The position numbers were made by a program, and so were the translations under genes. Of a stretch of 33,049 bases of DNA, positions 1 through 8,427 are shown piece by piece; position 1 is the stretch's first letter, and each line of letters begins with the position of its first letter. The stretch comes from Spartobacteria bacterium (GTDB lineage Bacteria; Verrucomicrobiota; Kiritimatiellia; RZYC01), in contig RZYC01000044.1 of the NCBI GenBank assembly GCA_009930475.1, positions 1 to 33,049 of the forward strand. The letters are read 5' to 3'. The notes beneath the pieces were generated by a model. It was not told the origin of the DNA and made no database searches. It saw nothing but the letters and a program-made list of their open reading frames with translations.

Positions 1-883
1 GATGCGTTAGTAGCGCACGTCCGGATCTGTGCCGGAGGCTGTACGTTGTGCTTGTGCAATGATATGCGCAACAACATAATACAGGCTTTACGGCGACAAG
101 ATCGGCACTGGGTGATTTTTTGTCTTCACCAAAGGAACTTTTTGCATCTGTTACATCCATCCCCAGTTTGGCAGAGGAGAGCAGGTTCGGGCTGAACATG
201 TGCTGCACGCCGAAGGTTGCGCCAATGGTGTCCGCGTCACGTCCTGTATCACTTTCATTGTATTTCAGCGATGCGTAATTCATGCCGAAGGACAGCTCTG
301 TTTCAGGCAGCAACTGATGACGCACATTAACACCGGTTCCAATTTTATCGTAATCATTGCGTTTTGACGGCTCATTTTTATCATAGCGCATGAGGGCATA
401 CCCCATATCGACATCCAGATAGGTTTTGGGACGCAGCATGAAGGATAAGGAGCCGTCGAGATTGTTGTACCAGAAGGTTCCGTCTTCGCGATAGGTCTCT
501 CCATTCTCTGTCAGTTCCGGATTTTCAGACCGCATGAGTGTGTTTTTCATATTGAGAGCGACGCGACGTGAGAATTCCTGATTGAGAATCAGATCCGCAT
601 AGACGTTGAAGTCAGTGCTGTCGTCCGGACGATCCTGCCACCAAATGATCGACGGGCGAATATTCAGTCCAACAAAGGTCTGCTGCATATTCAGATCAAA
701 CATGACTTCCAGTTCATCAATTACTTTTGCACTGGATTGTGCATCGGTATCAGATTCGTCGTAATTATCGTCATATTCGAGGCGGAAACGGTTCACCAGA
801 TTGAACGGTAGATCCGCTGCATAACTGGCAGAGCTTGCAATGGCAATCGCCGCAAACCCGAGCAACCATGTTTTCAACTTCAT
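1..883 (-). CDS. Outer-membrane beta-barrel protein, 3' end beyond window
   Basis: The frame is open from ATG at 883 to the left edge (about 294 codons), so the gene is partial. A signal peptide (KLKTWLLGFAAIAIASSASYA, cut after AYA) is followed by RFRLEYDDNYDES and then alternating polar/hydrophobic strands typical of barrels (FVGLNIRPSIIW, YLDVDMGYALMRY, TELSFGMNYASLKY). The early YDDN motif resembles beta-barrel porin 2 / EpsL-like proteins, so an outer-membrane location is expected; the solute is unknown. TGAGGAG just upstream is a good ribosome site. It follows the SLH-like gene by 57 bp and is probably co-transcribed with it. Oddity: from about base 100 to the edge the frame becomes Cys-rich (VLCCCAYHCTS), unlike a barrel, so a frameshift or sequence error near bases 85-100 is possible. 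Confidence 0.75.
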   Translation of the reverse strand, partial: MKLKTWLLGFAAIAIASSASYAADLPFNLVNRFRLEYDDNYDESDTDAQSSAKVIDELEVMFDLNMQQTFVGLNIRPSIIWWQDRPDDSTDFNVYADLILNQEFSRRVALNMKNTLMRSENPELTENGETYREDGTFWYNNLDGSLSFMLRPKTYLDVDMGYALMRYDKNEPSKRNDYDKIGTGVNVRHQLLPETELSFGMNYASLKYNESDTGRDADTIGATFGVQHMFSPNLLSSAKLGMDVTDAKSSFGEDKKSPSADLVAVKPVLCCCAYHCTSTTYSLRHRSGRALLTH

Positions 884-940
884 CTGTATACTCCTCACTG
901 CTATTTCACTATAAATAATAATTTTGAAAAGACCGTGCTG

Positions 941-1552
941 TTAATTGGGCGTAACCGCACTGCGGGGAACGTCACGAAACTCCACTTCCTGAAGCAGGGT
1001 CATCACCTCACTGTAGGTGAGGGGGTCGTTGGATGTGACCTTATTTTTTGACAAGGTAAATGTGTTGGGTCCCTGTGCATCCGTTCGCGAACCGATGCGT
1101 CCCAATGTGTCGCCAATGGTTGTTATGTTTACACCGTTCGCGGCCAGCACTTCGAACCAGGAACGTGGATCATTAGGATTTTTTACTTCGCCTTCCACTC
1201 CCAGTGCCCGTACAATAATCACTGCCAGATCGCCTCGTGTGACGATTTTTCCGGGATCCCAGCCGTCCAGCGGCTGGATACCGTTTGCCAGCAGAGCGGC
1301 AATGCAGTCCATATCTGTTGGCGGCATGGGCAAATAGCGGATCAAGCCTGTTTGACGGACAAGTAACTGTGCCAGATCAGCCAGTGTTGCCGCGTCTTTG
1401 GGTGCTTCCTGTTTAGGTTCGGGGTTTGTCGACGGAGCAGTAATCTCCGCCTTTTTTGTAAATTTTTTGTCGATGGCGACATCATCACCATTTTGCGCAT
1501 AAACCAGACCTGCAAGACAGGTTGCTACCAATACCAATAGAAATTTTTTCAT
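941..1552 (-). CDS. Secreted SLH-like domain protein
   Basis: This 203-residue protein starts at ATG 1552, preceded by GAGGAGG at good spacing; the longer frame to 1648 has no supporting ribosome site. A signal peptide (MKKFLLVLVATCLAGLVYA) is followed by a Pro/Lys-rich linker (residues about 33-55). The rest contains patterns resembling S-layer homology repeats: ATLADLAQLLVRQTG, then GIQPLDGWDPGKIVTRGDLAVIIVRALG, then WFEVLAANGV and a final LTYSEVMTLLQEV helix. SLH-type domains usually hold proteins to peptidoglycan-linked polymers. With the barrel gene directly downstream, the pair may act as a split version of SLH-porins that tie the outer membrane to the wall; that is inference. The SLH match is approximate and was judged by eye. 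Confidence 0.6.
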   Translation of the reverse strand: MKKFLLVLVATCLAGLVYAQNGDDVAIDKKFTKKAEITAPSTNPEPKQEAPKDAATLADLAQLLVRQTGLIRYLPMPPTDMDCIAALLANGIQPLDGWDPGKIVTRGDLAVIIVRALGVEGEVKNPNDPRSWFEVLAANGVNITTIGDTLGRIGSRTDAQGPNTFTLSKNKVTSNDPLTYSEVMTLLQEVEFRDVPRSAVTPN

Positions 1553-1716
1553 CCATTCGCCTCCTCGTAACTGAAACAGCGACTTTTTCGTTAATAAAAT
1601 CCTGCAAATCACCCAAAAATAACATTCGTCAACAGTTATCACTGCCATGGTTGGTCGTCAATCCAAAAGAATTTCTTGCCGTAAGCGGGAATTCATGACA
1701 TGAAATGCTACTTGTC

Positions 1717-1739
1717 CGGATCAAACGAAACATGATCCG
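1717..1739. repeat. Inverted repeat in the SLH-like/rnhC divergent region
   Basis: CGGATCA and TGATCCG form a perfect 7-bp inverted repeat with a 9-bp loop, 57 bp before the rnhC start and in the divergent region upstream of the SLH-like gene. It could be an operator or a small RNA hairpin; no T-run follows it on either strand. Function unknown. Confidence 0.35.
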
Positions 1740-1796
1740 ATATGTATCGATTCGTATACCGAATTGCAAAGAAAAAACGCTTTAACATGTGGAATT

Positions 1797-2792
1797 ATGG
1801 CTCAAATTAACTCGTTTTCTTATACTCTCACGCCGGAACAGCAGCAACGGATGATTACGGTGCTGAAAGAGGGCAATTATGTTCCGAAAAAAGTTCCCTA
1901 CACCATCATGGCTGTCGCTGCGGATAAATGCAGTGTTAACCTCTATAAGAGCGGTAAGCTTTTGATTCAGGGAAAAGGGGCTCAGGAATTTGTTTTATTT
2001 GTGGTAGAACCAATGGTGCTGCAGTCCGCCTCGCTTGGTTACGAGGCCGAGGCAATGGATGCCGACCCCGAGAGCAGTGAACCGCATTGCGGCATTGATG
2101 AAAGTGGAAAAGGCGACTTTTTCGGCCCGCTGGTTATCGCTGCGGTTTATGTGGATCCACGCATTGCGGAAGAGCTGCGCAAGGCGGGAGTGAAGGATAG
2201 TAAAGTGATTAAGAGTGACCGGCGAATCCGCGAGATAGCGCGGGCGATTCGTACGGCGGTCAAAGGACAGTATGCCTTCGTTACCATTGGATCCCGTGCC
2301 TACAATCGTCTGTATATGAAAATCCATAATGTGAACAGTATTCTGGCATGGGGTCATGCGAGAGCGATTGAGAATATTCTGGATAAGGTGCCGGGTTGCC
2401 CCAGAGCACTGTCGGATCAGTTCGGACCGAAACAGCAGATTGAGCGGGCTCTGATGAAAAATGGGCGCTCTATTGTGCTCGATCAGCGGCCCAAAGCGGA
2501 ATCGGATATCGCTGTTGCGGCCGCGTCGATTCTTGCCCGCGAGGGATTTATCAACGCACTGGATAAAATGAAGGAGCAGTACGGAATTGAATTCCCGCGC
2601 GGTGCTTCGGCTCAGGTGCGAGAGGCGGCGGAACAGCTGGTGCGCTCAAAGGGGGCGGCCACGCTGGTTGATACCGCCAAATGTCATTTTGCTACAACAG
2701 ATAAAGTGCTGAGTGCCTGCGGTGAACAGCGTGCTTCTTTGGGAGAGCTGGGACAGGCGCAGTCGAAATCAGCATATGCGCCAAAAAAATGA
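1797..2792 (+). CDS. rnhC: Ribonuclease HIII
   Basis: This 331-residue enzyme cleaves the RNA strand of RNA:DNA hybrids in the cytoplasm. The signature DESGKGDFFGP (residues 101-111) carries the conserved acidic pair and the Gly/Phe motif typical of RNase HIII. About 95 residues precede it and match the N-terminal TBP-like substrate-binding domain (DUF3378) that separates HIII from HII. Further conserved blocks are GVKDSK, SDQFG and ESDIAVAAASILAR, the last supplying another catalytic Asp. ATG 1797 is preferred over an upstream TTG (1764) because the domain begins at AQINSFSYTLT. The C-terminal 35 residues are low in conserved character. The ArnT-like gene follows after 36 bp, with its own GGAGG site, so co-transcription is likely but functionally unrelated. 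Confidence 0.92.
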   Translation: MAQINSFSYTLTPEQQQRMITVLKEGNYVPKKVPYTIMAVAADKCSVNLYKSGKLLIQGKGAQEFVLFVVEPMVLQSASLGYEAEAMDADPESSEPHCGIDESGKGDFFGPLVIAAVYVDPRIAEELRKAGVKDSKVIKSDRRIREIARAIRTAVKGQYAFVTIGSRAYNRLYMKIHNVNSILAWGHARAIENILDKVPGCPRALSDQFGPKQQIERALMKNGRSIVLDQRPKAESDIAVAAASILAREGFINALDKMKEQYGIEFPRGASAQVREAAEQLVRSKGAATLVDTAKCHFATTDKVLSACGEQRASLGELGQAQSKSAYAPKK

Positions 2793-2828
2793 TGCAGTCG
2801 TTTACATGGTTTAGCGCGGAGGTTTCTT

Positions 2829-4565
2829 ATGTCTGATTCTGATTCCACATCATCGTCGCGCAGGGGTGTCCTTCCCTGGGGGATTATCTTTTTTTGGGTG
2901 GCGGCGATCTCTGTTTTATTTGTTTCCCTGGGAGTGCGTCCGCTGTGGACGGCTGAGGAGCGCTGGGCTGAAATTGTTCGTGAAATGTTTATGCCGAATG
3001 GTTCTTTTTTCCATCCCACCCTGAATGGCTCCTCTTATTTCGATAAGCCACTGGGAACGTATTGGTTTATTGCTGTCGTTCGTGGACTCTCCGGCGTGAT
3101 GAATGAATGGGTGTGCCGACTGCCCAGTGTGCTGTGCGGGGTGATGGCCCTGAGTGCAACGATGCGGCTGGGAACCATGCTGTGGAACGGGAAGGTGGGT
3201 CTGCTGGCCGGCTGGCTGCTGCTGACGACCTATGGTTTTTCTTTTTGGGCCCGTACCGCACAGGCCGATATGGCTAATCTCGCTTTTATTATGACGGCGG
3301 TCTGGTGGTACTGGAAGCGGCGTGATCAGCTGAATTTTGTGACGTATCTGGTGTTTTATCTGCTCCTTTTTGTCGGCTCGCAGATGAAGGGATTGACCGC
3401 GCTGGTTGTTCCGCTCGCAGTGATTGCGCCCGATTTGCTCGCAGGGTGGCGCTGGAAGAAGAATCTGCGCTGGTGCCATTTGTTTGCCTTTGTTATCGGG
3501 GCTGCGGTCTATGTTGTGCCCTTCGTTTATTCGAATATCAGCAATGCTCCAGCCGCGACGGATTCCAGTGGCCTGGCATTGGTGTTCCGTGAAAATATCC
3601 TGCGTTATGTACAGCCTTTTGACCATAAGGAACCTTTTTATTGCTATCTCTATCATGTGCCGACGCTGCTGTTGCCGTGGAGCCCGTTGTTCCTTGTGGC
3701 GGTCATAAGCGGTTTTTTCACTTTCAAGGATCGTAAGCCGGGTGAAACGACGCGCTGGCTGGGCTGGGCGATATTGATGATATTTTTGTTCTTCAGTATA
3801 TCTGGTTCGCGAAGAAGTTATTATATTCTGCCTATTGTCCCTTTCTGTTGTTTGTTTATGGCTCTTTTTATTCGATCAGATCGTGTGCGACTGGTTTTGT
3901 GGAAAAAGTGGGCGGTGGGCATTCAGGGATGTATCTTTCTGTTTTTGATGAGTGCGGGAATGCTGGCGTCTGCGTTGTTTTTCTCTGTGAATGGATATCT
4001 GGGCCATCCGTTGCCGATGTACTTGCTGATTTATATTCTTGTGCCAACAGTTTTGGCATTTGCTGTGTTTGTAACGGGGTGGGGACCTCGTTCTCCTTAT
4101 GCCCGTTGGCTCGGACTGCCTAAAAGTATGGCGGCTCTGGTGATGATTGCATTGATCTTGTTTATGGCTTATTACGGCTGGATCGAGCCCAAAATGATTG
4201 TTCCCTTTAAAACCATTCGTCCTTTTGCCGAACAAATGAAGGCGCAGCAGCTCGACCCCGATGAGATGGCGTTTTATCAGGATCCCCGGGGATTACCTGA
4301 TCTTATCTTTTACATGGATTCGCCCGCTTTTCACCCTGTGCTGAATACGCCATCGGAAGTCCTGTCGTTTTTAAAAGAGAATCCCAAACGTGTACTGATT
4401 ATTCGAAAACGGGATTTGGATACCATTATTGCCGAGGTGCCTGCCTGCGCGGACGGATATGCCGTGGTGGAAGAACCCGCTTTTAACTGGGAAAAACCTA
4501 AGAAATTGCGTAAGAAATATGTCGCTTGGAGATTGTTGACTCCCGAGGAGCTGAATGAGTTATGA
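2829..4565 (+). CDS. ArnT-like membrane glycosyltransferase (GT83/PMT_2)
   Basis: This 578-residue polytopic inner-membrane protein resembles enzymes that move a sugar from a polyprenyl-phosphate carrier to lipid A, glycan or protein on the periplasmic side. Visible landmarks are a first helix (about 17-36), the extended first loop [14 protein letters not shown]...[15 protein letters not shown] (about 41-75), the [14 protein letters not shown] segment with a conserved Asp, about ten more hydrophobic helices to about residue 445, and a soluble C-terminal domain of about 130 residues. The loop normally begins Asp-Glu; here it reads Ala-Glu-Glu (A42). GGAGG lies 6 bp before ATG. The stop overlaps the next start (ATGA), coupling it to the ArnC-like donor-synthesising enzyme. 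The acceptor is unknown. Confidence 0.82.
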   Translation: MSDSDSTSSSRRGVLPWGIIFFWVAAISVLFVSLGVRPLWTAEERWAEIVREMFMPNGSFFHPTLNGSSYFDKPLGTYWFIAVVRGLSGVMNEWVCRLPSVLCGVMALSATMRLGTMLWNGKVGLLAGWLLLTTYGFSFWARTAQADMANLAFIMTAVWWYWKRRDQLNFVTYLVFYLLLFVGSQMKGLTALVVPLAVIAPDLLAGWRWKKNLRWCHLFAFVIGAAVYVVPFVYSNISNAPAATDSSGLALVFRENILRYVQPFDHKEPFYCYLYHVPTLLLPWSPLFLVAVISGFFTFKDRKPGETTRWLGWAILMIFLFFSISGSRRSYYILPIVPFCCLFMALFIRSDRVRLVLWKKWAVGIQGCIFLFLMSAGMLASALFFSVNGYLGHPLPMYLLIYILVPTVLAFAVFVTGWGPRSPYARWLGLPKSMAALVMIALILFMAYYGWIEPKMIVPFKTIRPFAEQMKAQQLDPDEMAFYQDPRGLPDLIFYMDSPAFHPVLNTPSEVLSFLKENPKRVLIIRKRDLDTIIAEVPACADGYAVVEEPAFNWEKPKKLRKKYVAWRLLTPEELNEL

Positions 4566-5527
4566 ATAAAAATGAAACCCTTTCCGTTGTCATTCCCGTT
4601 TTTAATGAGGAAGCATCACTTCAGGAATTGATTGATCGCACCCTCGCCGCCTGTGAGAAAACAAACTGTGTATTTGAAATTATTCTGGTCGATGACGGGA
4701 GCCGAGATCAGTCCCGGAAGATGATTGAGGACGCGTCTATTAAGTATCCCGGTCAGATTATTGGTCTGCTGCTGAATCGCAATTATGGACAGCATGCCGC
4801 AGTCATGGCCGGATTTGCCCAGACAAAAGGGGACATGATTATTTCGCTGGATGCCGACTTGCAGAATCCGCCCGAAGAGATTCCTAATGTGGCGGATAAA
4901 ATGCGGGAAGGGTTCGACGTCGTCGGTACCGTTCGTGTGCCGCGTCAGGATAAGGCGTTTCGCAAAATCGGTTCGTGGGTGGTGAATCGCGCTGCGCAGA
5001 AGGCCACCGGCGTGAATATGAATGATTACGGTTGTATGCTTCGCGGATATCGCCGGCATATCATCGATGCCATGCTTCAGTGCCATGAACGGAGTACTTT
5101 TATTCCTATTCTGGCCAATAGTTTTGCTAGAAAAACGGTGGAGATCGAAGTCAATCATAGCCATCGCGCGGCGGGCGATTCGAAGTATAGTATATGGAAA
5201 CTCATTAACTTGCAGTTTGATCTGTTGACCAGCATGACCACCGCACCCTTGCGGTTGCTGAGTGTTGTCGGTGCAGGTATTTCTTTCTTAGGCTTTGCAT
5301 TCGGTTTGTTTTTAATCGTTATGCGTCTGATTCATGGGCCGGTATGGGCCGCACAGGGAGTCTTTACCCTGTTTGCAGCGGTGTTCATTTTTATCGGTGC
5401 TCAGTTTGTAGCTATGGGCCTGCTGGGGGAATATATTGGACGTATTTATAACGACGTACGCGCCAGGCCCCGCTACTTTATCCAGAGCGTTCTGGGTAAA
5501 ACACAGCTGGAGACCGACGCGAAATAG
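4562..5527 (+). CDS. ArnC/DPM1-like polyprenyl-phosphate glycosyltransferase (GT2)
   Basis: This 321-residue family-2 glycosyltransferase should transfer a nucleotide-activated sugar to undecaprenyl phosphate at the inner face of the inner membrane. It opens with [14 protein letters not shown], followed by [11 protein letters not shown] and the metal-binding [13 protein letters not shown] (DXD). GCMLRGYRR and [13 protein letters not shown] are typical of ArnC and dolichol-phosphate-mannose synthase relatives. Two C-terminal helices (about 225-255 and 263-285) anchor it. Length matches ArnC (about 322). GAGGAG precedes the start, which overlaps the ArnT-like stop. The likely logic is that this enzyme makes the lipid-linked sugar and the upstream transferase uses it. 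No sugar-modifying genes (ArnA/B/D-like) are nearby, so the sugar may not be aminoarabinose. It ends 4 bp from the convergent nuclease gene. Confidence 0.88.
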   Translation: MNKNETLSVVIPVFNEEASLQELIDRTLAACEKTNCVFEIILVDDGSRDQSRKMIEDASIKYPGQIIGLLLNRNYGQHAAVMAGFAQTKGDMIISLDADLQNPPEEIPNVADKMREGFDVVGTVRVPRQDKAFRKIGSWVVNRAAQKATGVNMNDYGCMLRGYRRHIIDAMLQCHERSTFIPILANSFARKTVEIEVNHSHRAAGDSKYSIWKLINLQFDLLTSMTTAPLRLLSVVGAGISFLGFAFGLFLIVMRLIHGPVWAAQGVFTLFAAVFIFIGAQFVAMGLLGEYIGRIYNDVRARPRYFIQSVLGKTQLETDAK

Positions 5528-5531
5528 TGTG

Positions 5532-8288
5532 TTAGCTTTTTCCCAGCTGGCGCAATGCGGCTTCGTCAAACATTTCTTCGGGACTACGGCAGAACAACGG
5601 TTCTAAATCGCTGGATAAACGCCGAGGTGGCCAGAAGATGCCCTTGCGGATTTGTGTAACCACGTTTTCCGCCTCTTCCAATGCGCAGGCTGTCTCGCTG
5701 TTGATGTCATCCCATAACAGTATATTGGTGTCGGCAACGGCTTTGGGTAAAACAAAATAGCCACATTCGATGATCTTTTCAGGATGTTTCTTTTTGTACG
5801 CTGCGTAGTAGATGGGCAGCTGAAAGTCTGTCCAGCGAGGTTCTTCCTTTCCCTTTTTCCGGTGATGATCTGCGGGACCCACGGCTTTGTCCGATGTTTT
5901 GTAATCAATGATGCGCAGTCGGCCGTCTTTGTGTTCATCAATCCGGTCAATCCGCCCTGTAAGGCGAATGCCTCCGATTTCTGCTTCAAACGGTATTTCT
6001 GCCGCAATGATATTCCATCCCTCCCGGACTGAGTTCGCTTGGATTTTCGCTGCATAGTGCAGCCGTTCTTTTAATGCCAGCCATTGTAGTTCAATGGGGA
6101 GCGACCAGTTGGCTCCGTAAATAAAATGCATGGTTTGATCTAGTAACGCTGATAAACAGGCATCAATGTCTTCCGCATCATCAGAACTGCGCTGTGTGCT
6201 CTCTGCAAAATCTTGCATAATACCATGAGCCAGCGACCCGAAATCCATGGCATCCATTTCCATTTTTTGGTCGTGCAGCCGTCGCATGCCCAATCGTCGC
6301 TCCAGGTAAAAGTTGAAAGGACTGCGTACGTAGGATGCCAGATCGGTGACCTGTAAATGGTCCAGCGGAAGCAGGGTGTCCGGCGACGGAAGCTGCATGC
6401 GCCTCAGTCCATCGCGTTTAACGGCACTTTGTTCGCTGTGAACTTCGCGAAATAACCATTGAACACGATGAGCCAGTTTTTCATCGTCGCTTTCCCGTAG
6501 TAGCAGACGCGATGGTTTGAGCGGATCACGACCGCCCAGTCCTGTTTTACTTAGAAACATACGAACGCACCCTGCATCATGAGATGCCAGAATCGCCGAC
6601 ATTAAATAGACGTCGCGTGCCAGATAGAACCGATTATCCCGGATATTCATTTCTTTACGCAACGTGTCGCCGAGAAAAATATGTCCAACGACATCTGTAG
6701 GAACCGCACCGTCATTCATTCCTGCAATGAGTAGCAGGGGGGCATCTTCCCAGTGCAGTTCTACCCAGCCAAGTAAATCGATGGTTCTTCCCGCCGGGCG
6801 TTCTGACTTGAGCATACAGCGAGTTAATTCGTGTCGGGCAACGCGCTTGATGTGATGCCCCATGGGCCATATAGCCGATAAATCTCGAAGCTCACCCAAC
6901 AGCTCAGAAATCCAGCCGGCAAGTGCTGCAAAAGCCGCATCTTCACTGTTTGTCAATGGCGACAGGGTCTTGTTGGTGTAGATTTCACTTAATATCGCCG
7001 GAATCTGTGTTGTGATGCCGTGATCCCTTATGCGCTCAACCCAGTCGTTGAGCTGGCAGATAACTGCGTTAAGAAGCGTATATGTTTCACCATGTGTTTG
7101 CAATAAGGTGGTTATAGCCGCCAAATCCAGCGGAAGATGCTTGTTTTGAAACCCAGCCAACTCTTCAAATAATCGTTTTTGCGAACAGTCCGGAACGGTT
7201 GATTCGAAGTAGGCGACGAGGTCGGCACCTCGCAATAACGAGGCCACCTGCTCGTATTCAGCCTGTGCACTCAGATCCAGTAATCCCAGAATAACCTGAT
7301 ATAAAGAAACCAAACGTGCGGTTATCCCTCCCGGATCAAATCCATGGATGCCCTTGTTTTTCAGTTGGTTGCGCAGATAGGGAATTAAATCCGACTGAGG
7401 GACACCCAGTGCGGCACCTGTTCCCGATGCATCGACAATATCTGCAATTCGATTCAATTGCTCCGACGGTTCAGCCGATAATTCAATCCAGTCATTCTCC
7501 AAAGGAATGCTTCGTTTTTCCCAGTACGTCCGATCCGGACGTCCCCATTCATCAAACCCGTCACACATAGATTCCGGCGCATGAATGCAAATCACTACAG
7601 GTAGTTTTTTAGCCCATTTCTCCAGAGCCATCACCGACAAAGGCGATAAATCTGCAACAAACAATACAACAATGCGCGAAATGCCTTCAGGAATGCCAGG
7701 GTCAATCGCCTGAGCCAGTCTAGTAGTTGATGCATCAGAAACCCCGTGTTTTTCTAACTCTGTAATAAGCAAATCTTCCCACCGCGCTAAAACCCGCCAT
7801 CGCTCATACTCTGGATGATCATCCTCCAAACCCTCTGCAAAAGATGCGACTGTATGACCCTCGTCACATAACATCGACCTCAAACGACTAAATTCATCCG
7901 CAAACCCTAGTAGCGAATCATCATCAGGCCACCCCTGAGGAAAAACCGCCGAAATATGTTGATCATCCGCCTGTCGCCATTCCTTCATACACGACATAAA
8001 GGCCCACTTAGCTGTCATTCCATTCGCCACTGCTAGTCGTGATGTTCCTGTCTTTCGCAACAGTATGTCCGCCTCGCCCACGATGCCCGGCAATACAGCA
8101 CCTTTACCTTTACCGCTGTTTTCAGCGACCCTCAGAGCCAACCGCTCCCTCAACCGACGACCCGCATGCGTTGTAGGAACAATGATCATCTGATCCGATA
8201 AATCCAGTACGCCACTGCCCCGGTCAACAGTAAAAAAATCCACAGCCTGATCTAATGCAGGCATAACCCAGTCAAAAAATATTTTCAT
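5532..8288 (-). CDS. AddB-like helicase/PD-(D/E)XK nuclease
   Basis: This 918-residue protein resembles AddB, the nuclease-bearing subunit of the AddAB double-strand-break resection complex. The N-terminal VPTTHAGRRLRERL occupies the place of the helicase ATP loop but lacks GKT, as in degenerate AddB-type helicase folds. UvrD-like segments follow (DLLGWVELHWEDAPLLLIAGMNDG). The C-terminal nuclease has LPLDHLQVTDLASYVRSPFNFYLERRLG, then GRIDRID (about 778-784), IIDYK (about 793-797) and QLPIYYAAY (about 823-831), matching the Asp...DxK and QxxxY motifs. The C-terminal cysteine cluster that binds Fe-S in Bacillus AddB is not evident. ATG 8288 is chosen because GGGAG stands 6 bp upstream; a TTG lies at 8300. 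No AddA partner is in the window. Confidence 0.8.
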   Translation of the reverse strand: MKIFFDWVMPALDQAVDFFTVDRGSGVLDLSDQMIIVPTTHAGRRLRERLALRVAENSGKGKGAVLPGIVGEADILLRKTGTSRLAVANGMTAKWAFMSCMKEWRQADDQHISAVFPQGWPDDDSLLGFADEFSRLRSMLCDEGHTVASFAEGLEDDHPEYERWRVLARWEDLLITELEKHGVSDASTTRLAQAIDPGIPEGISRIVVLFVADLSPLSVMALEKWAKKLPVVICIHAPESMCDGFDEWGRPDRTYWEKRSIPLENDWIELSAEPSEQLNRIADIVDASGTGAALGVPQSDLIPYLRNQLKNKGIHGFDPGGITARLVSLYQVILGLLDLSAQAEYEQVASLLRGADLVAYFESTVPDCSQKRLFEELAGFQNKHLPLDLAAITTLLQTHGETYTLLNAVICQLNDWVERIRDHGITTQIPAILSEIYTNKTLSPLTNSEDAAFAALAGWISELLGELRDLSAIWPMGHHIKRVARHELTRCMLKSERPAGRTIDLLGWVELHWEDAPLLLIAGMNDGAVPTDVVGHIFLGDTLRKEMNIRDNRFYLARDVYLMSAILASHDAGCVRMFLSKTGLGGRDPLKPSRLLLRESDDEKLAHRVQWLFREVHSEQSAVKRDGLRRMQLPSPDTLLPLDHLQVTDLASYVRSPFNFYLERRLGMRRLHDQKMEMDAMDFGSLAHGIMQDFAESTQRSSDDAEDIDACLSALLDQTMHFIYGANWSLPIELQWLALKERLHYAAKIQANSVREGWNIIAAEIPFEAEIGGIRLTGRIDRIDEHKDGRLRIIDYKTSDKAVGPADHHRKKGKEEPRWTDFQLPIYYAAYKKKHPEKIIECGYFVLPKAVADTNILLWDDINSETACALEEAENVVTQIRKGIFWPPRRLSSDLEPLFCRSPEEMFDEAALRQLGKS

Positions 8289-8358
8289 GAAAACTCCCAA
8301 ACCATATTTTCCACAGGCTAACGAAAACCGGTTCCAACGTACAATCTAAAATTTATGT

Positions 8359-8379
8359 AATATGTGACAGTCACATATT
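8359..8379. repeat. Perfect palindrome in front of the RAYT promoter
   Basis: The core ATATGTGACAGTCACATAT (8360-8378) extends by one pair to 10-bp arms around a single central A. It ends 10 bp before the -35 box. Candidates are the transposase's recognition hairpin, an operator for self-regulation, or both. Its left half (GTGACAG) is shared with the elements at 18908 and 32955, but those two are not perfect palindromes. Confidence 0.7.
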
Positions 8380-8389
8380 CTATTTTTTA

Positions 8390-8419
8390 TTGACATGCTC
8401 GTTGGTTTGTGTGTAGATA
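8390..8419 (+). promoter_or_regulatory. Promoter of the RAYT gene
   Basis: TTGACA (8390-8395) and TAGATA (8414-8419) are separated by 18 bp. The -10 box ends 8 bp before ATG 8428, so the transcript would start at or within a few bases of the start codon. The same arrangement occurs before the second RAYT. Confidence 0.55.
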
Positions 8420-8427
8420 AACGCACT

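Noticed and set aside
5503-5560. Bidirectional terminator between the GT2 and nuclease genes
   Set aside because: CAGCTGG and CCAGCTG could pair, but the loop is over 30 bases and no proper T-run follows the stem.
8359-8379. CRP-type operator (TGTGA/TCACA half sites)
   Set aside because: The half sites are separated by 3 bp, not the 6 bp of CRP sites, and the sequence co-occurs with the transposase left ends.
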